Notes under the pieces: generated by a model
What the model was told of the DNA's origin: nothing
Databases searched by the model: none
The model's input: the letters and a program-made list of their open reading frames with translations, nothing else
Translations under genes and position numbers: made by a program
Assembly (NCBI GenBank): GCA_963573385.1
Contig: CAUYLG010009241.1
Span: 1 to 64,000 of the forward strand
Direction of reading: 5' to 3'
DNA length: 64,000 nt
DNA from: Cacajao melanocephalus
Taxonomy: Eukaryota > Chordata > Mammalia > Primates > Pitheciidae
Shown: in pieces, positions 45,603-59,300 of the stretch
How positions within the stretch are numbered: position 1 is the stretch's first letter
Layout: the number at the start of each line of letters is the position of its first letter

Positions 45603-45660
45603 TTTCTAAAATGATAAAGTTAGGGATAATTTGTTACACAGCAATAGATAACCAATATAA
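45603..45660 (+). mobile_element. MLT1 LTR, 3' end (continuation of 44488-44979)
   Basis: Carries TTAGGGATAATTTGTTACAC and AGCAATAGATAACCAATATA, the terminal MLT1 text that is missing from the left part. Confidence 0.8.
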
Positions 45661-47278
45661 CTACCTCTGGCTCTAGAGTTTTATAAATACTAATGATTAA
45701 GGACAATCCTTTCATCTTTTATATTTTCTTAATTATATGTATTTGAGTGTCTAGATAAGAAGCTCTTTATTATTAAAAAAAAAAAAAGGTTTTGGTCAAG
45801 ATGGCTGACTAGAAGCCCCTAGTGTGCACCATTCTCATGGAAAAGAAGCAACGTGGCACATAAATACTGACTGTTCAAGTGGATCATCTAAGAAACCATG
45901 TCAGGATCCATGAAGGAAGCAAGGAGACCCACAAACAACAAGAAGTGTAACTCTGGGTAGTCACCTACTCAAGAGCAGCGAGGAGTTGGGAGAGGCTCCC
46001 TAACACATGGAAAGGGTAAAATAGTAAAAGCCCCTGGAGAGTCCACACTTCCCATAGGGATCTTTGCAATCCTGGGATTGGGAAAAACCTCTTGACCCCC
46101 TTGGGCCTCTAGACTGACACAGAGAGCTGCTTGGAGCAGAAGCACTGATCAAGACCACAGGGCACCCCACAGGCTTGCATCCCTGAGCAGTCCAGCATCA
46201 ACTGCCATAAATTCCAATAGAGTCCATAGTCTTAGTGTTTGGGAGCAATCAGCCCCCTCCCCTCCACACTCCTTTTTGTTAGACAAGGCTATGCTCAGCT
46301 TCTACTGCAGCAACCCTGCCCCTTCCTTAACTGTCCAGGCAGGAACAATGCTGAGCTCTCCAGGGAAATACCAGCACAACAACCCTTGTGAATCCCCCTC
46401 CTGTTGCTGTGTCTAGCCAGGCCAGTCTCCCCAGCTTGGGCTCCCAGCATAGCAGCCCTTCCCATGCCTTAACCCTTTTGGTGGGCATAGTGCTGTGTTC
46501 CTGAAGGAAACACTCAGATGGAAGATCATGTGGCTCCCTGTCCTCCACTGTGCCTAGCCAGGCAGTTCTCACCAGCTTGGATTCCCAGCATGGTGGCTTC
46601 ACCCTTATCTGAACATTGCAGGAGGACACAAATCTCTGTTCTCCCACTTGCTTGACTCATTGGCTTGGCAGCACCTTAGCAGAGAAGGAGTTTCCACTCT
46701 CCAAAAACTGAGAATGCTGAGATGTGTGGGCTTGTGAACCAGTGTGGAAGCAGGGAGTGCCTCCCTCTACAGGGCCAGCACAGGAAGGAAGGTTGTCTGC
46801 CAGCTGCAGGCTCTGCCTGAGGAAGTCCCCGTGGCCCAGAACATCTAATAAAAGAAATGCAGGCATGGCTCCAGTGATCAGGGGGACTCCTCCAAAGCAC
46901 AGGAATGAACATGGTTGAGTGGTTATCTCTCCACCACCCTACCACAGAGCACTCTAGTAAACACACTGAACTACAAAAGAGCTGCTTACCTAAGAGCCTA
47001 TCTCCTGGCCATCACTCATAAGTGCCATCTACTGGATTGTAGCCAAAATTACAACACCAAAAATATTTTGCCAGTATACAGTACCTAAGAAGCCTAAGAC
47101 AGGAATCCAGCCACAAAAAAAGATTCTGTGCAGACCATTGGCCCTCCAAAACCATTCAGAACTGAAGCCAATTGACTATTCAATTCATGCCACAGATTAA
47201 GGACCATCAGCCCTCACAGATGAGAAAGAACCAGTTCAAGAAGTCTGACATCTCAAAAAGCCAGTGTCCCCTTACCTC

Positions 47279-47387
47279 CAAAGGGACACATTACATCCCC
47301 AGTAATGGTTCTTAAACAGATTGAAGTAACTAAAATGTCAGTTGTAGAATTCATAATCTGGTTGGCAAAAAGCTCAGTGAACTCTAG
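47279..47387 (+). repeat. First copy of the duplicated L1 ORF1-start block
   Basis: Starts CAAAGGGACACATTACATCC, contains the ORF1 ATG at 47305-47307, and ends in CTCTAG. The partner is 47633-47740; by eye roughly five of six bases agree. Confidence 0.85.
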
Positions 47388-47632
47388 CAATATTGGGCAA
47401 ATTTTCATGGAATAGATTCTCAAAATGTTTTCCAAGTTATTTACCTTCTGTCCTCTCTCCGGAATGCCATTGAATTGTAGATTTGGTCTCAACATAATTG
47501 TGTATTTTCTGAGGATCTTGTTCGTTGTTTAAATCTTTTCATTTTCATCCAATTGAGTTTATTCAAATAACTGGTCTTTCTGCATCTCAGATATTTTCCT
47601 CAGTTTGGTCTATTTTGCTGTTAATGTTTCTG
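47388..47632 (-). pseudogene. Inverted L1 ORF1 segment
   Basis: On the minus strand it reads as ORF1 from the coiled-coil end into the RRM domain; the frame gives LRPNLQFNGIPERGQKVNNL. It starts with CAGAAACATTAACAG (complement of 47618-47632), the same 15 bases with which the forward ORF1 piece ends at 47876-47890. In an ordinary L1 this segment would follow position 47890 in forward orientation. Confidence 0.85.
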
Positions 47633-47740
47633 CAAAGGGACATACTATCCCCTAGTAATGGTTTTTAAACAGACTGAAATGACTAAACTGTGAGTTGTAG
47701 AGTTCATAATCTGGATGGCAAGAAGCTCACTGAGATCTAG
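47633..47740 (+). repeat. Second copy of the duplicated L1 ORF1-start block
   Basis: Starts CAAAGGGACATACTATCCCC, with ATG at 47658-47660 and an end GAGATCTAG. It continues forward into further ORF1 text up to 47890. Confidence 0.85.
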
Positions 47741-49557
47741 GAAAAAGCTGAAACCCAGTCCACAGAAACGAAATAATCCAGTAACAGAATCAGAGACCAA
47801 AATAGTCATTTTACGAAAGAACCAAACTGAATTTCTGGAACTAAAAAAATAACTACAAGAATTTCATATTACAGTCAGAAACATTAACAGAGAAAAATAT
47901 ATTTACAAACTATGTGCCCAACCAAGTTTTGATAGCCAGAATCTATAAGGAATTTAAACAAATTAACAAGCAATAATAATAATAATCCAATTAAGAAATG
48001 GGCAAAAGATCTGAACAGACACTTCTTAAAAGAAGACATAAGAGTAGCCAACAAACATAAGAAAAAATGCTTATCACTTATCATCAGAGAAATGTAAATC
48101 AAAACCACAGTGAGATATGATGTCACAATAGTCAGAATGGCTACTATGAAAAGTCAAAAACAACAGATCCTGGCAAGGCTGTGAAGAAAGGGAACACTTA
48201 TACATTGTTGTTAGGACTGCAAATTAGTTCAATCACTGTGGAAAGAAGTTGAGAAATTTCTCAAAGAACTTAAAAAACAGCTACCATTCAATCCAACAAT
48301 CCCATTACTGTATACATATACCTAAAGGAAAATAAATTGTTCTACCAAAAGGGTACATGCAGTCTTATGTTCCTTGCAGCACTATTTACAATAGCAAAGA
48401 CATGGAGTCAACCTAGCTGACTATAAATGGTAAACTGGATAAGGAAAATATGGTACATGAACACCATGGAACGTCCTCTGCAGCAACATGAATGCAGCTG
48501 AAGACCATTATCCTAAGTGAATTAATGCAGAAACAAAAACCCAAATACTGCATGTTCTCACTCATACATGGAAGCTAAACATTGAATATACATGGAAGTA
48601 AAGATGAGAACAACAGATACTAGGGAGGAACAGAGCAGGGAGGGAGGGAGTGGGCTATTAGATAGTTCACCACATAAGTTACAGGATCATTTGTACCCCA
48701 AACCTCAGCATCATGCAATATACCCATGTAATAAACCTGCACATGTATGTTCTGACTCCCAAATACAAGTTGAACAAATAAATAAATTAAGGAAATTACT
48801 TGAGTTTACCTCACAGGTATTTAGATACATTTGTTAAAAACTTTGTTAGTTTTGCAGACATTAGCGTTGAATTATAATGATTACATTATGACTTTACATT
48901 TTAAAATTTATTTTATTTGTTCACTAATCTTTGTTAATACATTATCCCAGTACTCATATTTAAGTACTTCTGAGACTAAACCTAGCACTTTTAATTATTC
49001 TGAAAGAACACTACAAAATTCTAAAATTTTTAAAAATTAATTTATACTCATGTTAATTATAAAAAGAAAGAAAATGAAAACACAAAGCAAAGAAGGTGAA
49101 ATTTAATATCATTGAAGCAGTTACAGTTTACTTAATAATTTTAAACTGTATAGTCATTAAGAATCAAAAATATTCTCCTTGTTTAATGTAGAAAATTCTT
49201 AAATGCACAAGTTAATATTTATTTTAACAATTTCTCTCTGGATCCTAAAATATGTTTAGCAGCAACCAAAATGTAACCTTTTAAATGCTCAGTTAATGGA
49301 TTTTTAATTTTTTTATAACTTAATAAAGCTTTTAAACAATAGAAAATGGCCATTTTACAATTTTGGCCCAAGAAAAGATCCTTTCAAAAATCACACTTTT
49401 GGATGAATTTTAATATTATACAAAGTGAAACATATTAATAAACCATTTGACAAAGAGAAACAAAGAACTCTGCACTTTACTATGGCTGATACTGCCCTTT
49501 TTTGGCTCTCCTAACTTAAGGAAAGGCGTTGCAGTGGGAATTGTTTAATAATTTAGT

Positions 49558-49575
49558 GAGAGAGAGAGAGAGAGA
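49558..49575 (+). repeat. (GA)n microsatellite
   Basis: Nine GA units. Confidence 0.9.
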
Positions 49576-50395
49576 TTTTGGAAAGAACACTCAGAAATAA
49601 AGCATTTAATGGCTGGTAAGAAACATGGGAATGAGAACAGTTTGGATACTATAAATAAGAAATAAGAAAGATTTCTGGACTGTCTCTTAAAATTGAATAA
49701 ACTAAAATTCACATAGTGTCAGAATTAACTTGATTTGTTTTTCAATGGAAAAATTAAAAAGTCAAAAATAAAGGAGCTTGGGTTTCTGCAGGACTGAATA
49801 CTTTGTCATATAAAGGAATAAAGATTATTTACTTCAAACTATTAGGTGACTACTCTTATGGTTGATTTAAAGACATAAACTGCTAAAGAACACTTTAGGC
49901 AAAGCTTTTTATTCCAATTGCTAAATCTACCAAGCAAAAACATATAATCAGTTGAAAACTTGACTATGCAGTAAGCCAAACTGTACCTTTGAAGCCAAAT
50001 AAACTTACTTTATTCCCAGAATCATGCAAATATGTTTCCTATATTGATCAAATTAATCAGATGGAGATATTCTCCAAATTAGAAATAAGCATCTTATATA
50101 TATCCTACACATGACTAAAGATCATACTAATTGTTTCAGAGTATGGGAAGCACTCTGAGGTCTGAGTGATCCCTGTTAAGTCAGGATGGGGTAACTATCA
50201 CTGCCCAACCTTTATCAAGTGTCTAGGAAAGCAGCAAAAGTTCCTCAACCTTCTCTAGTTTTTAAATATCTTTACTGAACTCTATAATAATCGCATTCAT
50301 TGGACTTCCCCAGAAGCTTAACTTCCGTTTGTTGCCTTGTTTATATAAAATGGTATATTGTGGATTTCTAGTAACTGATTCATAGACAAGTAAAT

Positions 50396-50432
50396 TGATA
50401 GATACATAGATAGATAGATACATAGATGAATA
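50396..50432 (+). repeat. (GATA)n-like microsatellite
   Basis: GATAGATACATAGATAGATA and neighbouring variants. Confidence 0.85.
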
Positions 50433-51018
50433 AACAAATAGGTATTGGAACAAAATTTGTTTGTTAGTTGAGACCTGTCTCTGATTACCAAATCTATCCT
50501 TTGCTTTGAGCTTTCTGAACAAAGCCATTAACAGATAATCACATTAGGTCTCCCTGAGATCTGAATGAGCAAATGTACTCTTCTGTCTCACTGTGGCTGA
50601 GGAACCTAGATGCCAGACAGCACATGACTCAATGTATCTTGAAATAAAGCAATTTGAGTTAAGTTGAAATCTAAGGTTGGTTTTCAATATTTTAAAGGAC
50701 ATACTGAATTCTGAGCCATTATTCTCCCTGCAGGTGCAATAAATACTTTTTTCCTTTAACATTAACAAGTAAAAAATTCTACAGTGTGTTATTTTCCCAT
50801 TTTGAACACATTAAAAAGGAATGTTGAGTAAGTCGATGATAGCCGTATTCTCTGGAAGAAAATGCATGACTTCACTGAGCATAGGTATTACATATCTATG
50901 ACCCATTGGCACTAACTAAATGAGTCTTTCAAATTTATATGTATAAATGTATATATTGTACATACATTATATTCTTATATGTAATATTCTATATATTCTT
51001 TGGTTTATATATATGCCA

Positions 51019-51022
<4 letters not shown>

Positions 51023-51061
<39 letters not shown>
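51023..51061 (+). repeat. (TA)19 microsatellite
   Basis: Uninterrupted TA run with further TATATA just upstream (from about 51005). Confidence 0.96.
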
Positions 51062-51064
<3 letters not shown>

Positions 51065-51244
51065 ACTTAAATAACTTATAAATACATCAAAGTATATACT
51101 TTTGTGGACATCAGGTCTGTTTTTTATGGTAAACTTGGTTAATGCGTTGCTAAAGCTCTGGCTAAACCATGAGTTTTCTCTTTCATCTACATGGTTTTAA
51201 ATACATATATTGAGCTCTTTCATCAAAAATAAGACAAGTGTAGT

Positions 51245-51265
51245 TTTTGTTTGTTTGTTTGTTTT
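51245..51265 (+). repeat. (TTTG)n microsatellite
   Basis: Five TTTG-type units, ending in TTTTATAAC. Confidence 0.9.
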
Positions 51266-52247
51266 ATAACAGGCATTTTTAAGGAGCCATTTATGTTGCT
51301 TATCCTCTTGAATTCTGTATATAAGAAAAGTACATGAAGCATTGACTGACTATGGGGTAAAATCCCTTCTCCAGTAAGTCAGTACTTTTAAAGTATCTCC
51401 TGTTAGAGGCCAATACACCATTCTGGATGCTGTTATTTAAATTCTTACACAGCAACAAATAAAACCCGGGATTTTTATCATTTATTCATCATTCATTCTC
51501 TTATTCTAAATCAGTATTTATTAACACTAAAATATAGAGGGACATGTTGAAAAATTTACTATCTCTCTATGCCAGATACATGCCAAGAATTGGAAGCTCA
51601 GAGATATTCCCCTTAAGACAGGCAGAAATGCTGGCTAAATGTGTCAAAGAGAGTAATATTATTGTAAACCTTCACCTTTGATGAAGTGAGGGAGAATCTA
51701 ACTTGAGAAGGGTCAGTGTTCATGCTTGGATATTCCATGAAGATACTTTAGGATCTATTGTATAATCTTGTATTTTTTTTCAAAAAGGGTCATAGTAAAA
51801 ATATACATAAATGTATGTTTTAATGAGACAGAAATAAAAGTTTTATTGGAAGTAATTACTAATCTCCTGTTTTTTAAGATTCATTAACTCTCATGCAAAA
51901 AAATGATAGTTGATATCATCCTCAAGCCATTATGTAGTTAAAGACATCCTGTTATTCACACATCATTCTTGACCACCAACTCAGGTCCCCAGGAATACTG
52001 AGGGACATATCACTGAAAAGGACAAAGGCTTTCTGAGAAAAAAGATGGGAGTGGCTGTAAGGATAGGTATGTGTACACTGGAGAGAAGAAAGGCCTAAAA
52101 AATGAGTTACTTCCCAGGCAAGAAAATCAAGCAAAAGTTGTCTACCAGTTGCTGTGGTAGGAAAACACAAAGTTCCAAGGATTTGATACAGTGACAGGGG
52201 CCATACCTACAGAGCTACAAGGAGAGGTGAACTCACAAGAAAGCTGG

Positions 52248-52631
52248 TGATATGGTTTGGATCCTTGTTCCCACTCAAATCTCATGTCAAACTGTAGTCC
52301 CCAGTGTTGGGGGAGGGGCCTGGCTAAAGTTGATTGGATCGTGGGTGTGGATTTTCCATTTGCTGTTCTTGTGATCATGAGTGAGTTCTCACAAGATCCG
52401 ATTCTTTAAAAATGCGTTGCCCTTACTCCTCTCTCTTCCACCTGATCTGGCCATGTAAGGCGTGCCTGGTTCCTTTTTGCCTTTGAATATGATTGTGAGT
52501 TTCCTAAGGCCTCCCTAGCCGTACTTCCTGTACAGCCTGCAGAACTGTGAGCCAATTGAACTTTTTTTTTTTTCTGTAAGTTATCCTGTCTCAGGTAGTT
52601 CTTTACAGCAGTGTAAGAATGGACTAATATA
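52248..52631 (+). mobile_element. MST/THE1-type MaLR solo LTR
   Basis: Starts TGATATGGTTTGGATCCTTG and ends GGACTAATATA. Contains CTCAAATCTCATGTCAAACT, TGAGTGAGTTCTCACAAGAT and CTTCCTGTACAGCCTGCAGA. The preceding bases GCTGG (52243-52247) and the following ACCTGG are compatible with a degraded 5-bp duplication. The same unassigned-looking DNA lies on both sides. Confidence 0.88.
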
Positions 52632-52636
52632 ACCTG

Positions 52637-53125
52637 GCTGAGGATGGGCAATAGAGATGACATTTGGGTACATTTAAAGGAATATCATACTGCACATGGA
52701 GTCTGAGGTACTCTGCTCTAGAATGTGCCACAGGCTAAGCCAGCTTCTATAAGTTTCTGCCCAATGATCAGATCCCACTTAAGGGTAAGTCTGGAGGAGA
52801 ACTATGGTGGAGCAATGTTGATTCATGCACAAGAACAGTGGTTGGCATAATTTATATATTCTAGGGATCTGGAACATTTGCCCCAATCAGCAGCACAGTG
52901 TCACTACCACAATCCAAAAGAAAACCCTTAGGGAAGATGTGACACAGAAACAGTATGAATCTTCCATTGCATATTTGTCACCAAATGGGAAATATCAGCA
53001 GGCGATGGGGAAGAGTAACACTGGACTATAAACTTTCTGCTCTTCTACATAAAGAAAAACCTACCAAAAGGAGTATTCAAAAGGGACACTTCTGATTTAT
53101 ATTTATGCCTTTTCAGTCAGTCCAC
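52637..53125. other. Unassigned sequence
   Basis: No gene or repeat recognised. Confidence 0.4.
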
Positions 53126-53129
53126 CAAA

Positions 53130-53904
<775 letters not shown>

Positions 53905-54115
53905 CAAGGGTTGGCAAAGTACAGCCCATTGGCCAAATCTGGTATGCAATCTGGTTTTTTACAGCCCATGAAAAAGATAAAGTTTACATGTTTAGATGGT
54001 CACTTTTAAAATGGTAATGTTAGTACCCACATTATGCATTCAATTCTGCTTATTGGCCCACAAAGCCTAAAATATTTACTACCTGGCTTTTTAAATAAAA
54101 GTTGCTGACCCTACT
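53905..54115 (+). mobile_element. hAT-Charlie non-autonomous element
   Basis: The left end CAAGGGTTGGCAAAGTACAG and the right end AAGTTGCTGACCCT are imperfect inverted repeats. TTGGCCAAATCTGG, GCCCACAAAGCCTAAAATAT and TTTACTACCTGGCTTTTTAA identify the TTGGCAAACTA-type Charlie family. The middle is shortened. The subfamily name is not certain. Confidence 0.78.
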
Positions 54116-54289
54116 ACAGATCTTGTAATTCCTAATAACCATAGTTTTTCCTAGTCTTAATTTCTAAAAGCCATGCTGTGATTCACCACCTCCAACATTT
54201 CTAGTTTATTTCCTCTAGAATTCTGATTTCCCAAATCCTTTCATTTCATTAAGACCATCAGTACACAGATGTTACCATTATTTCAAAGT

Positions 54290-54352
54290 ACCTCACTTAC
54301 CTGCTGCAAGTTACATGCTTAATAAGTATTTGTTGGATGAATGAATGGGTGG
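54290..54352 (+). mobile_element. L2 3' end fragment
   Basis: ATGCTTAATAAGTATTTGTT followed by GGATGAATGAATG is the L2 terminal text. Confidence 0.55.
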
Positions 54353-54554
54353 GTTTCTTTACCTCCAAAATTCCAAATTCCCTCAGGAGTCCTGTCATTT
54401 GAGTTCTGCCTCACTAAGTCATTTGCTGATTTGTCCATTCTCATTGCTCCTTCCCTCACCCCACAGAAGCATGCGTGTCCCTGTTTGTTCTCCCCAGGTA
54501 CAGGGAATCCATTCCTAGAGTATAAATGCTAAAGAACAAGCCTGTGCTACAAAT

Positions 54555-54783
54555 AGCAGATCCCAATTTTTGAGTAACTATTATGCACTGAGTACTTTAA
54601 ACATAATCTTATTTGATCTTCTCAACAACTACATGAGATAAGTACAATTCATATTTTAGAGATTAAGAAAGTAGGCCCCTAAGAGGTTAATTGCTCAATT
54701 TCACAGAGCCTGTAAGTGTCAGAGTTCCAGCTGAGACCTTTAAGAGATTCAAATCATATGTTCCTTCCACTGTGCTGTGTGCT
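54555..54783 (-). mobile_element. MIR SINE, antisense
   Basis: The complement of MIR in order: ACTATTATGCACTGAGTAC, TCTTCTCAACAACTACATGA, TTTCACAGAGCCTGTAAGTG, GTTCCAGCTGAGACC and CCACTGTGCTGTG. Confidence 0.75.
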
Positions 54784-56097
54784 GCAGATGTCAAGGAATG
54801 ACTCAAGGGCTGAGCATATCAGTTAATGATGGGGATAGATTTAGAGAGGCCATGTTAAGGTTGGAAAGGGGGTTACATATCTTTAGGTAAAAGAGTTAAA
54901 AAAGGTGTTTTACTGTCCCTGGAGTTATAACTTCCTAAAAAAGTTATGGATTAGAAAGTAATTCAGAGTCACCCACCTGGCTTTTTAGTACTACAGCCTG
55001 GGAGTCCTTTAAACACAACTTCATTTTTTCCAAATATTACTTTATATCAAGAACCTCGGCTGTGTTCTATAACCTCATAATTTTCTAACTGGAAAAGCAT
55101 GAGAGCATGATGGGAAGATCCTCCCACTGAACCACGGAGGGTCCACTTCTTGCTTTCTTCCAAATACATAGAGGATTGAGCTTACAAAAAAAGGCACTTA
55201 ATATGATAATTCAGCTGACGTTAAAAAGTATTTTTAATTAATGGCTCAATACATTTTCTTACTCTCCCTTTTTTCAAGAGCGATTAACATAGCTCTTTCT
55301 TCTTCTAGCCTACGTTTTCTAACAGGACTGTAACCAGTTCTAACAAAGAAATTCATATCTGAAAGAAAGAAGGCAATTTCAATGTGTAGTTAAAAAAATA
55401 TTGAGCATGACCTATAAAATTTATTATTCATATTACCACTCTTTTTAAGACTTTTTTTTTAAGGTTCTCTCTACTTTTCAGTGCTCTCACAGAAATCTGT
55501 CATACCTCAACCATCTTTAAGAGTGTCTAAATTCTCTGCAAATACCATATACATCCTGTGACACTGACATTCTCCTGATTTCTTTATCTTTGCCATGTCC
55601 AGTTAGGTATTTATATTCATCAACCCAGCAGCCTCATTGAGCTTCACTTGACATCTATTTCTGTATGGGTTTAAATCAAATAGTCTAATAGTAATAACTA
55701 ATTTTAAAATAAAATTTGTTTTCTATGTGTCCACTTTCTCAAGACATTCTTATTCAAGCCAACTTTCTCTTAAAATTGGAGCAACAAATGCTTAACAAAT
55801 ATGTAAGATACTCTCCGTAGGTGGAAGTCAGAAGAAATAAGAATTTTCTTAAAGAATCACTTCTTTTTTTTTTCTCATCCAATATTAATACCTTCTGTGA
55901 CCTATAGCTGAGTGATAGAAGGATTAGGATTAGGAAGTGGAGATTTGTTCATTAAATAAGGATACTTAGAAAACCATGAATACAAAACACCCTTCTTTTC
56001 TTCCATTGTAATTCACTTAAACCCAAATATGCTATTTATCATCTTTGAGGATTGCATATTTATTAGTAATGTAAAAGAAATAAATAACATTTTAGGT
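54784..56097. other. Unassigned AT-rich sequence
   Basis: No gene or clear repeat. A GGATTAGGATTAGGAAG doublet is at about 55920. Confidence 0.4.
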
Positions 56098-56109
56098 CTG
56101 AGTCCTCTA
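56098..56109 (+). repeat. Left target-site duplication of the long L1
   Basis: CTGAGTCCTCTA, identical to 62393-62404. Confidence 0.92.
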
Positions 56110-56387
56110 TTTCTTTTTCTTTTTTTAAAATTATACTTTAAGTTTTGGAATACACGTGTAGAATGCGCGGGTTTGTTACATAGGTATACATGTGTCATGA
56201 TGGTTTGCTGCACCCATCAACCCATCATCTACATTAGGTACTTCTCCTAATGCTATCCCTCCCCTAGTGCCCCACTCCCTGAAAGACCCCAGTGTGTGAT
56301 GATGTTCCTCTAGCAGTATTCATGTGTTCTTATTGTTCCACTACCGCTTATGAGTGAGAACATGCAGTGTTTGGTTTTCTATTCCTC

Positions 56388-59300
56388 TTATAGTTTTCTG
56401 AGAATGATGGTTTCCAGATTCATCCAGGTCTCTGCAAAGGACATAAACTCATCTTTTTTTTTATAGCTGCATAATATTCCGTGGTGTATATATGCCACAT
56501 TTTCTTTATCTACTCTATCACTGATGGGCATTTGGGCTGGTCCCAAGTCTTTGCTGTTGTGAATAGTGCTGCAATAAACATATGTGTCATGTATCTTTAT
56601 AGTAGAATGATTTATAATCCTTTGGGTATACACCCAGTAATGGGATTGCTGAGTCAAATGGTATTTCTAGTTCTAGATACTTGAGGAGTGGCCACACTGT
56701 CTTCCACAATGGTTGAACTAATTTACACTCCCATCAACATTGTAAAAGTGTTCCTATTTCTCCACATCCTCTCTAGCGTTTGTTGTTTCCTGACTTTTTA
56801 ATGATCACCATCCTAACTGGCATGAGATGGCATCTCCTTGTGGTTTTGATTTGCATTTCTCTAATGACCAGTGATGATGAGCTTTTTTTCATATAGGTTT
56901 TGGCTGCATAAATGTCTTCTTTTTAGAAATGTCTGTTCATATCCTTTGCCTGCTTTATGATGGGGTTGTTCATTTTTTCTTGTAAATTTGTTTAAGTTCT
57001 TTGTAGATTCTTGATACTAGCCCTTTGTCAGATGGATAGATTGCAAAAATTTTCTCCCATTCTGTAGGTTGCCTGTTCACTCTGAAGATAGTTTCTTTTG
57101 CTGTGGAAAAGCCCTTTAGTTTATTTAGATCCCATTTGTCAATTTTGACTTTTGTTGCCATTGCTTTTGGTGTTTTAGTCATGAAGTATTTTCCCATGCC
57201 TATGTCCTGAATAGTATTGCCTAGGTTTCTTTTCAGGGTTTTTATGCTATTAGGTTTTACATTTAAGGCTTTAATCCTTGAGTTAATTTTTGTATAAGAT
57301 GTAAGGAAGGGGTCCAGTTTCAGTTTTCTGCCTATAGGTAGCCACTTTTCCCAGCACCATTTATTAAATAGGGAATACTTTCCCCATTGCTGATTTTGTC
57401 AGGTTTTGCAAAAATCAGACAGTGGTAGATGTTTGGCATTATTTCTGAGGCCTCTGTTCTGTTTCATTGGTCTATACATCTGTTTTGATACCAGTGCCAT
57501 ACTGTTTTGGTTACTATATCCTTGTAGTATAGTTTGAAGTTAGGTAGCATAATGCCTCTAACTTTGTTCATTTTGCTTAGGTTTGTCTTGGCTATATGGG
57601 GTATTTTTTGGTTCCATATGAAATTTAAAGTAGGTTTTCCTAATTCTGTGAAGAAAGTGAATGGTAGCTTGATGGACATAGCATTAAATCTATAAATTAC
57701 TTTGGGCAATATGGCCATTTTCATGAGATTGAATCTTCCTATCCATAAGCATGGAATGTTTTTTTCATTTGTTTGTGTCCTCTCTTATTTCCTTGAGCAG
57801 TGGTTTGTAATTCTTCTTGAAGAGGTCCTTTACCTCCCTTGTAAGTTGTATTCCTAGGTATTTTATTCTCTTTGTAGCAAATGTAAATGGGCTTTCAAGC
57901 ATGATTTGGCTTTCTGTTCATCTATTATTGGTGTATAGGATTGCTTGTGATTTTTGCATATTGATTTTTTATCCTGAGACTCTGCTAAAGTTGCTTTTCA
58001 GCTTAAGGAGATTCTGAGCTGACATGATGGGGTCTTCTAAATTTACCATCATGTCATCTGCAGTCAGAGACAATTTGACCTCCCCTTTCTATTTGAATAC
58101 CCTTTATTTATTTCTCCTGCCTGATTCCCCTGACCAGAACTTCCAATTCTATGTTGATTAGGAGGGGTGAGAGAGGGCATCCTCGTCTTATTCTAGTTTT
58201 CAAAGGGAATGCTTCCAGCTTTTGCCTCTTCAGTATGATACTGGTTGTGGATTTGTCATAAATAGCTCTTATTTTGAGATACATTCCATGAATACCTACT
58301 TTATTGAGAGTTTTTAGAATGAAGGGATGTTGAATTTTATCAAATGCCTTTTCTCCATCTACTGCAATAATCATGGGGTTTTTGTCATTGGTTCTGTTTA
58401 TGTGATTAATTATGTTTATTGATTTTTGTATGTTGAGCCAGCCTTGCATCCCAGGGATGAAGCCAACTTGATTGTGGTGGATAAGCTTTTGCCAGTATTT
58501 TATTGAGAATTTTTGTATTGATGTTTATTAGGAATATTGGCCTGAAATTTTTGTTGCTTTTATTGTGTCTCTGCCAGGTTTAGGTGTTAAGATAATGCTG
58601 GCCATATGAAATGAGTTAGGGAGAGGTCTCTTATTTTTCTATTATTAGGGATTTTTCTCTCTTTTCTTCTTTATTTGTATGGCTAGTTGTCTATTTCGTT
58701 ATCTTTTTTTTTTTTTAAAGCAACTCCTGGATTCATTGATTTTTTGACGGACTTTTTATATCTCTATTTCCTTCAGTTCTGCTCTGATCTTTGTTATGTC
58801 TTATCTTCTGCTAGCTTTAGAATTTGTTTCCTCTTGTTTCTCTAGTTCTTTTTAATTGTGATGTTAGGGTATTGATTTTAGATCTTTCCTGCTTTCTGAT
58901 ATGGGCCTTTAGTACTATAAATTTTCTTCTAAACCCTGCTGTCTGAGTCCCAGAGATTCTGTTACTTTGTGTCTTTATTCTCATTGGTTTCAAACAACTT
59001 ATTTATTTCTGCCTGAATTCTGTTATTTATCCCATGGTCATTCAGGAGCAGGTTTCAGTTTCCATGTAGTTGTGCAATTTTGAGTAAATTTCTTAATTCT
59101 GAGTTCTAATATGATTGCACTGTGTTCTGAGAGACTGTTTGTTATAATTTCTGTTCTTTTGCATTTGCTTGAGGAGTGTTTTACTTCCAATTATGTAGTC
59201 AATTTTAGAATATGTGTGATGTGGTGCTGAGAAGAATTTATATTCTGTTGATTTGGGGTGGAGAGTTTTGCAGATGTCTATTAGGTCTGCTTGGTACAGA

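Larger units (their letters stand above)
45788..48795 (+). mobile_element. Rearranged L1 (L1MA/L1PB type): intact 5' end, scrambled ORF1, deleted middle, intact 3' end
   Basis: The 5' end starts TCAAGATGGCTGACTAGAAG after an A-run. A GC-richer 5' UTR of about 1.5 kb follows and reaches ORF1 (ATG at 47305). ORF1 is then scrambled: a block of about 108 bp with the ORF1 start occurs twice (47279-47387 and 47633-47740), and a 245-bp ORF1 segment lies between them in inverted orientation. After 47890 the sequence jumps to the ORF2 C-terminus (CCAATTAAGAAATGGGCAAA, 47989-48008) and runs to a 3' UTR with AATAAACCTGCACATGTATG. Most of ORF1 and ORF2 is missing. Confidence 0.85.
48800..52242. other. 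AT-rich stretch with several microsatellites
   Basis: No gene or clear mobile element in about 3.4 kb, only simple repeats listed separately. 51330-52242 is less AT-rich and unassigned. Confidence 0.4.

Noticed and set aside
46327..46966. Several overlapping 64-106 codon frames
   Set aside because: All are inside the GC-richer L1 5' UTR at 45788-47278. No domain is recognisable.
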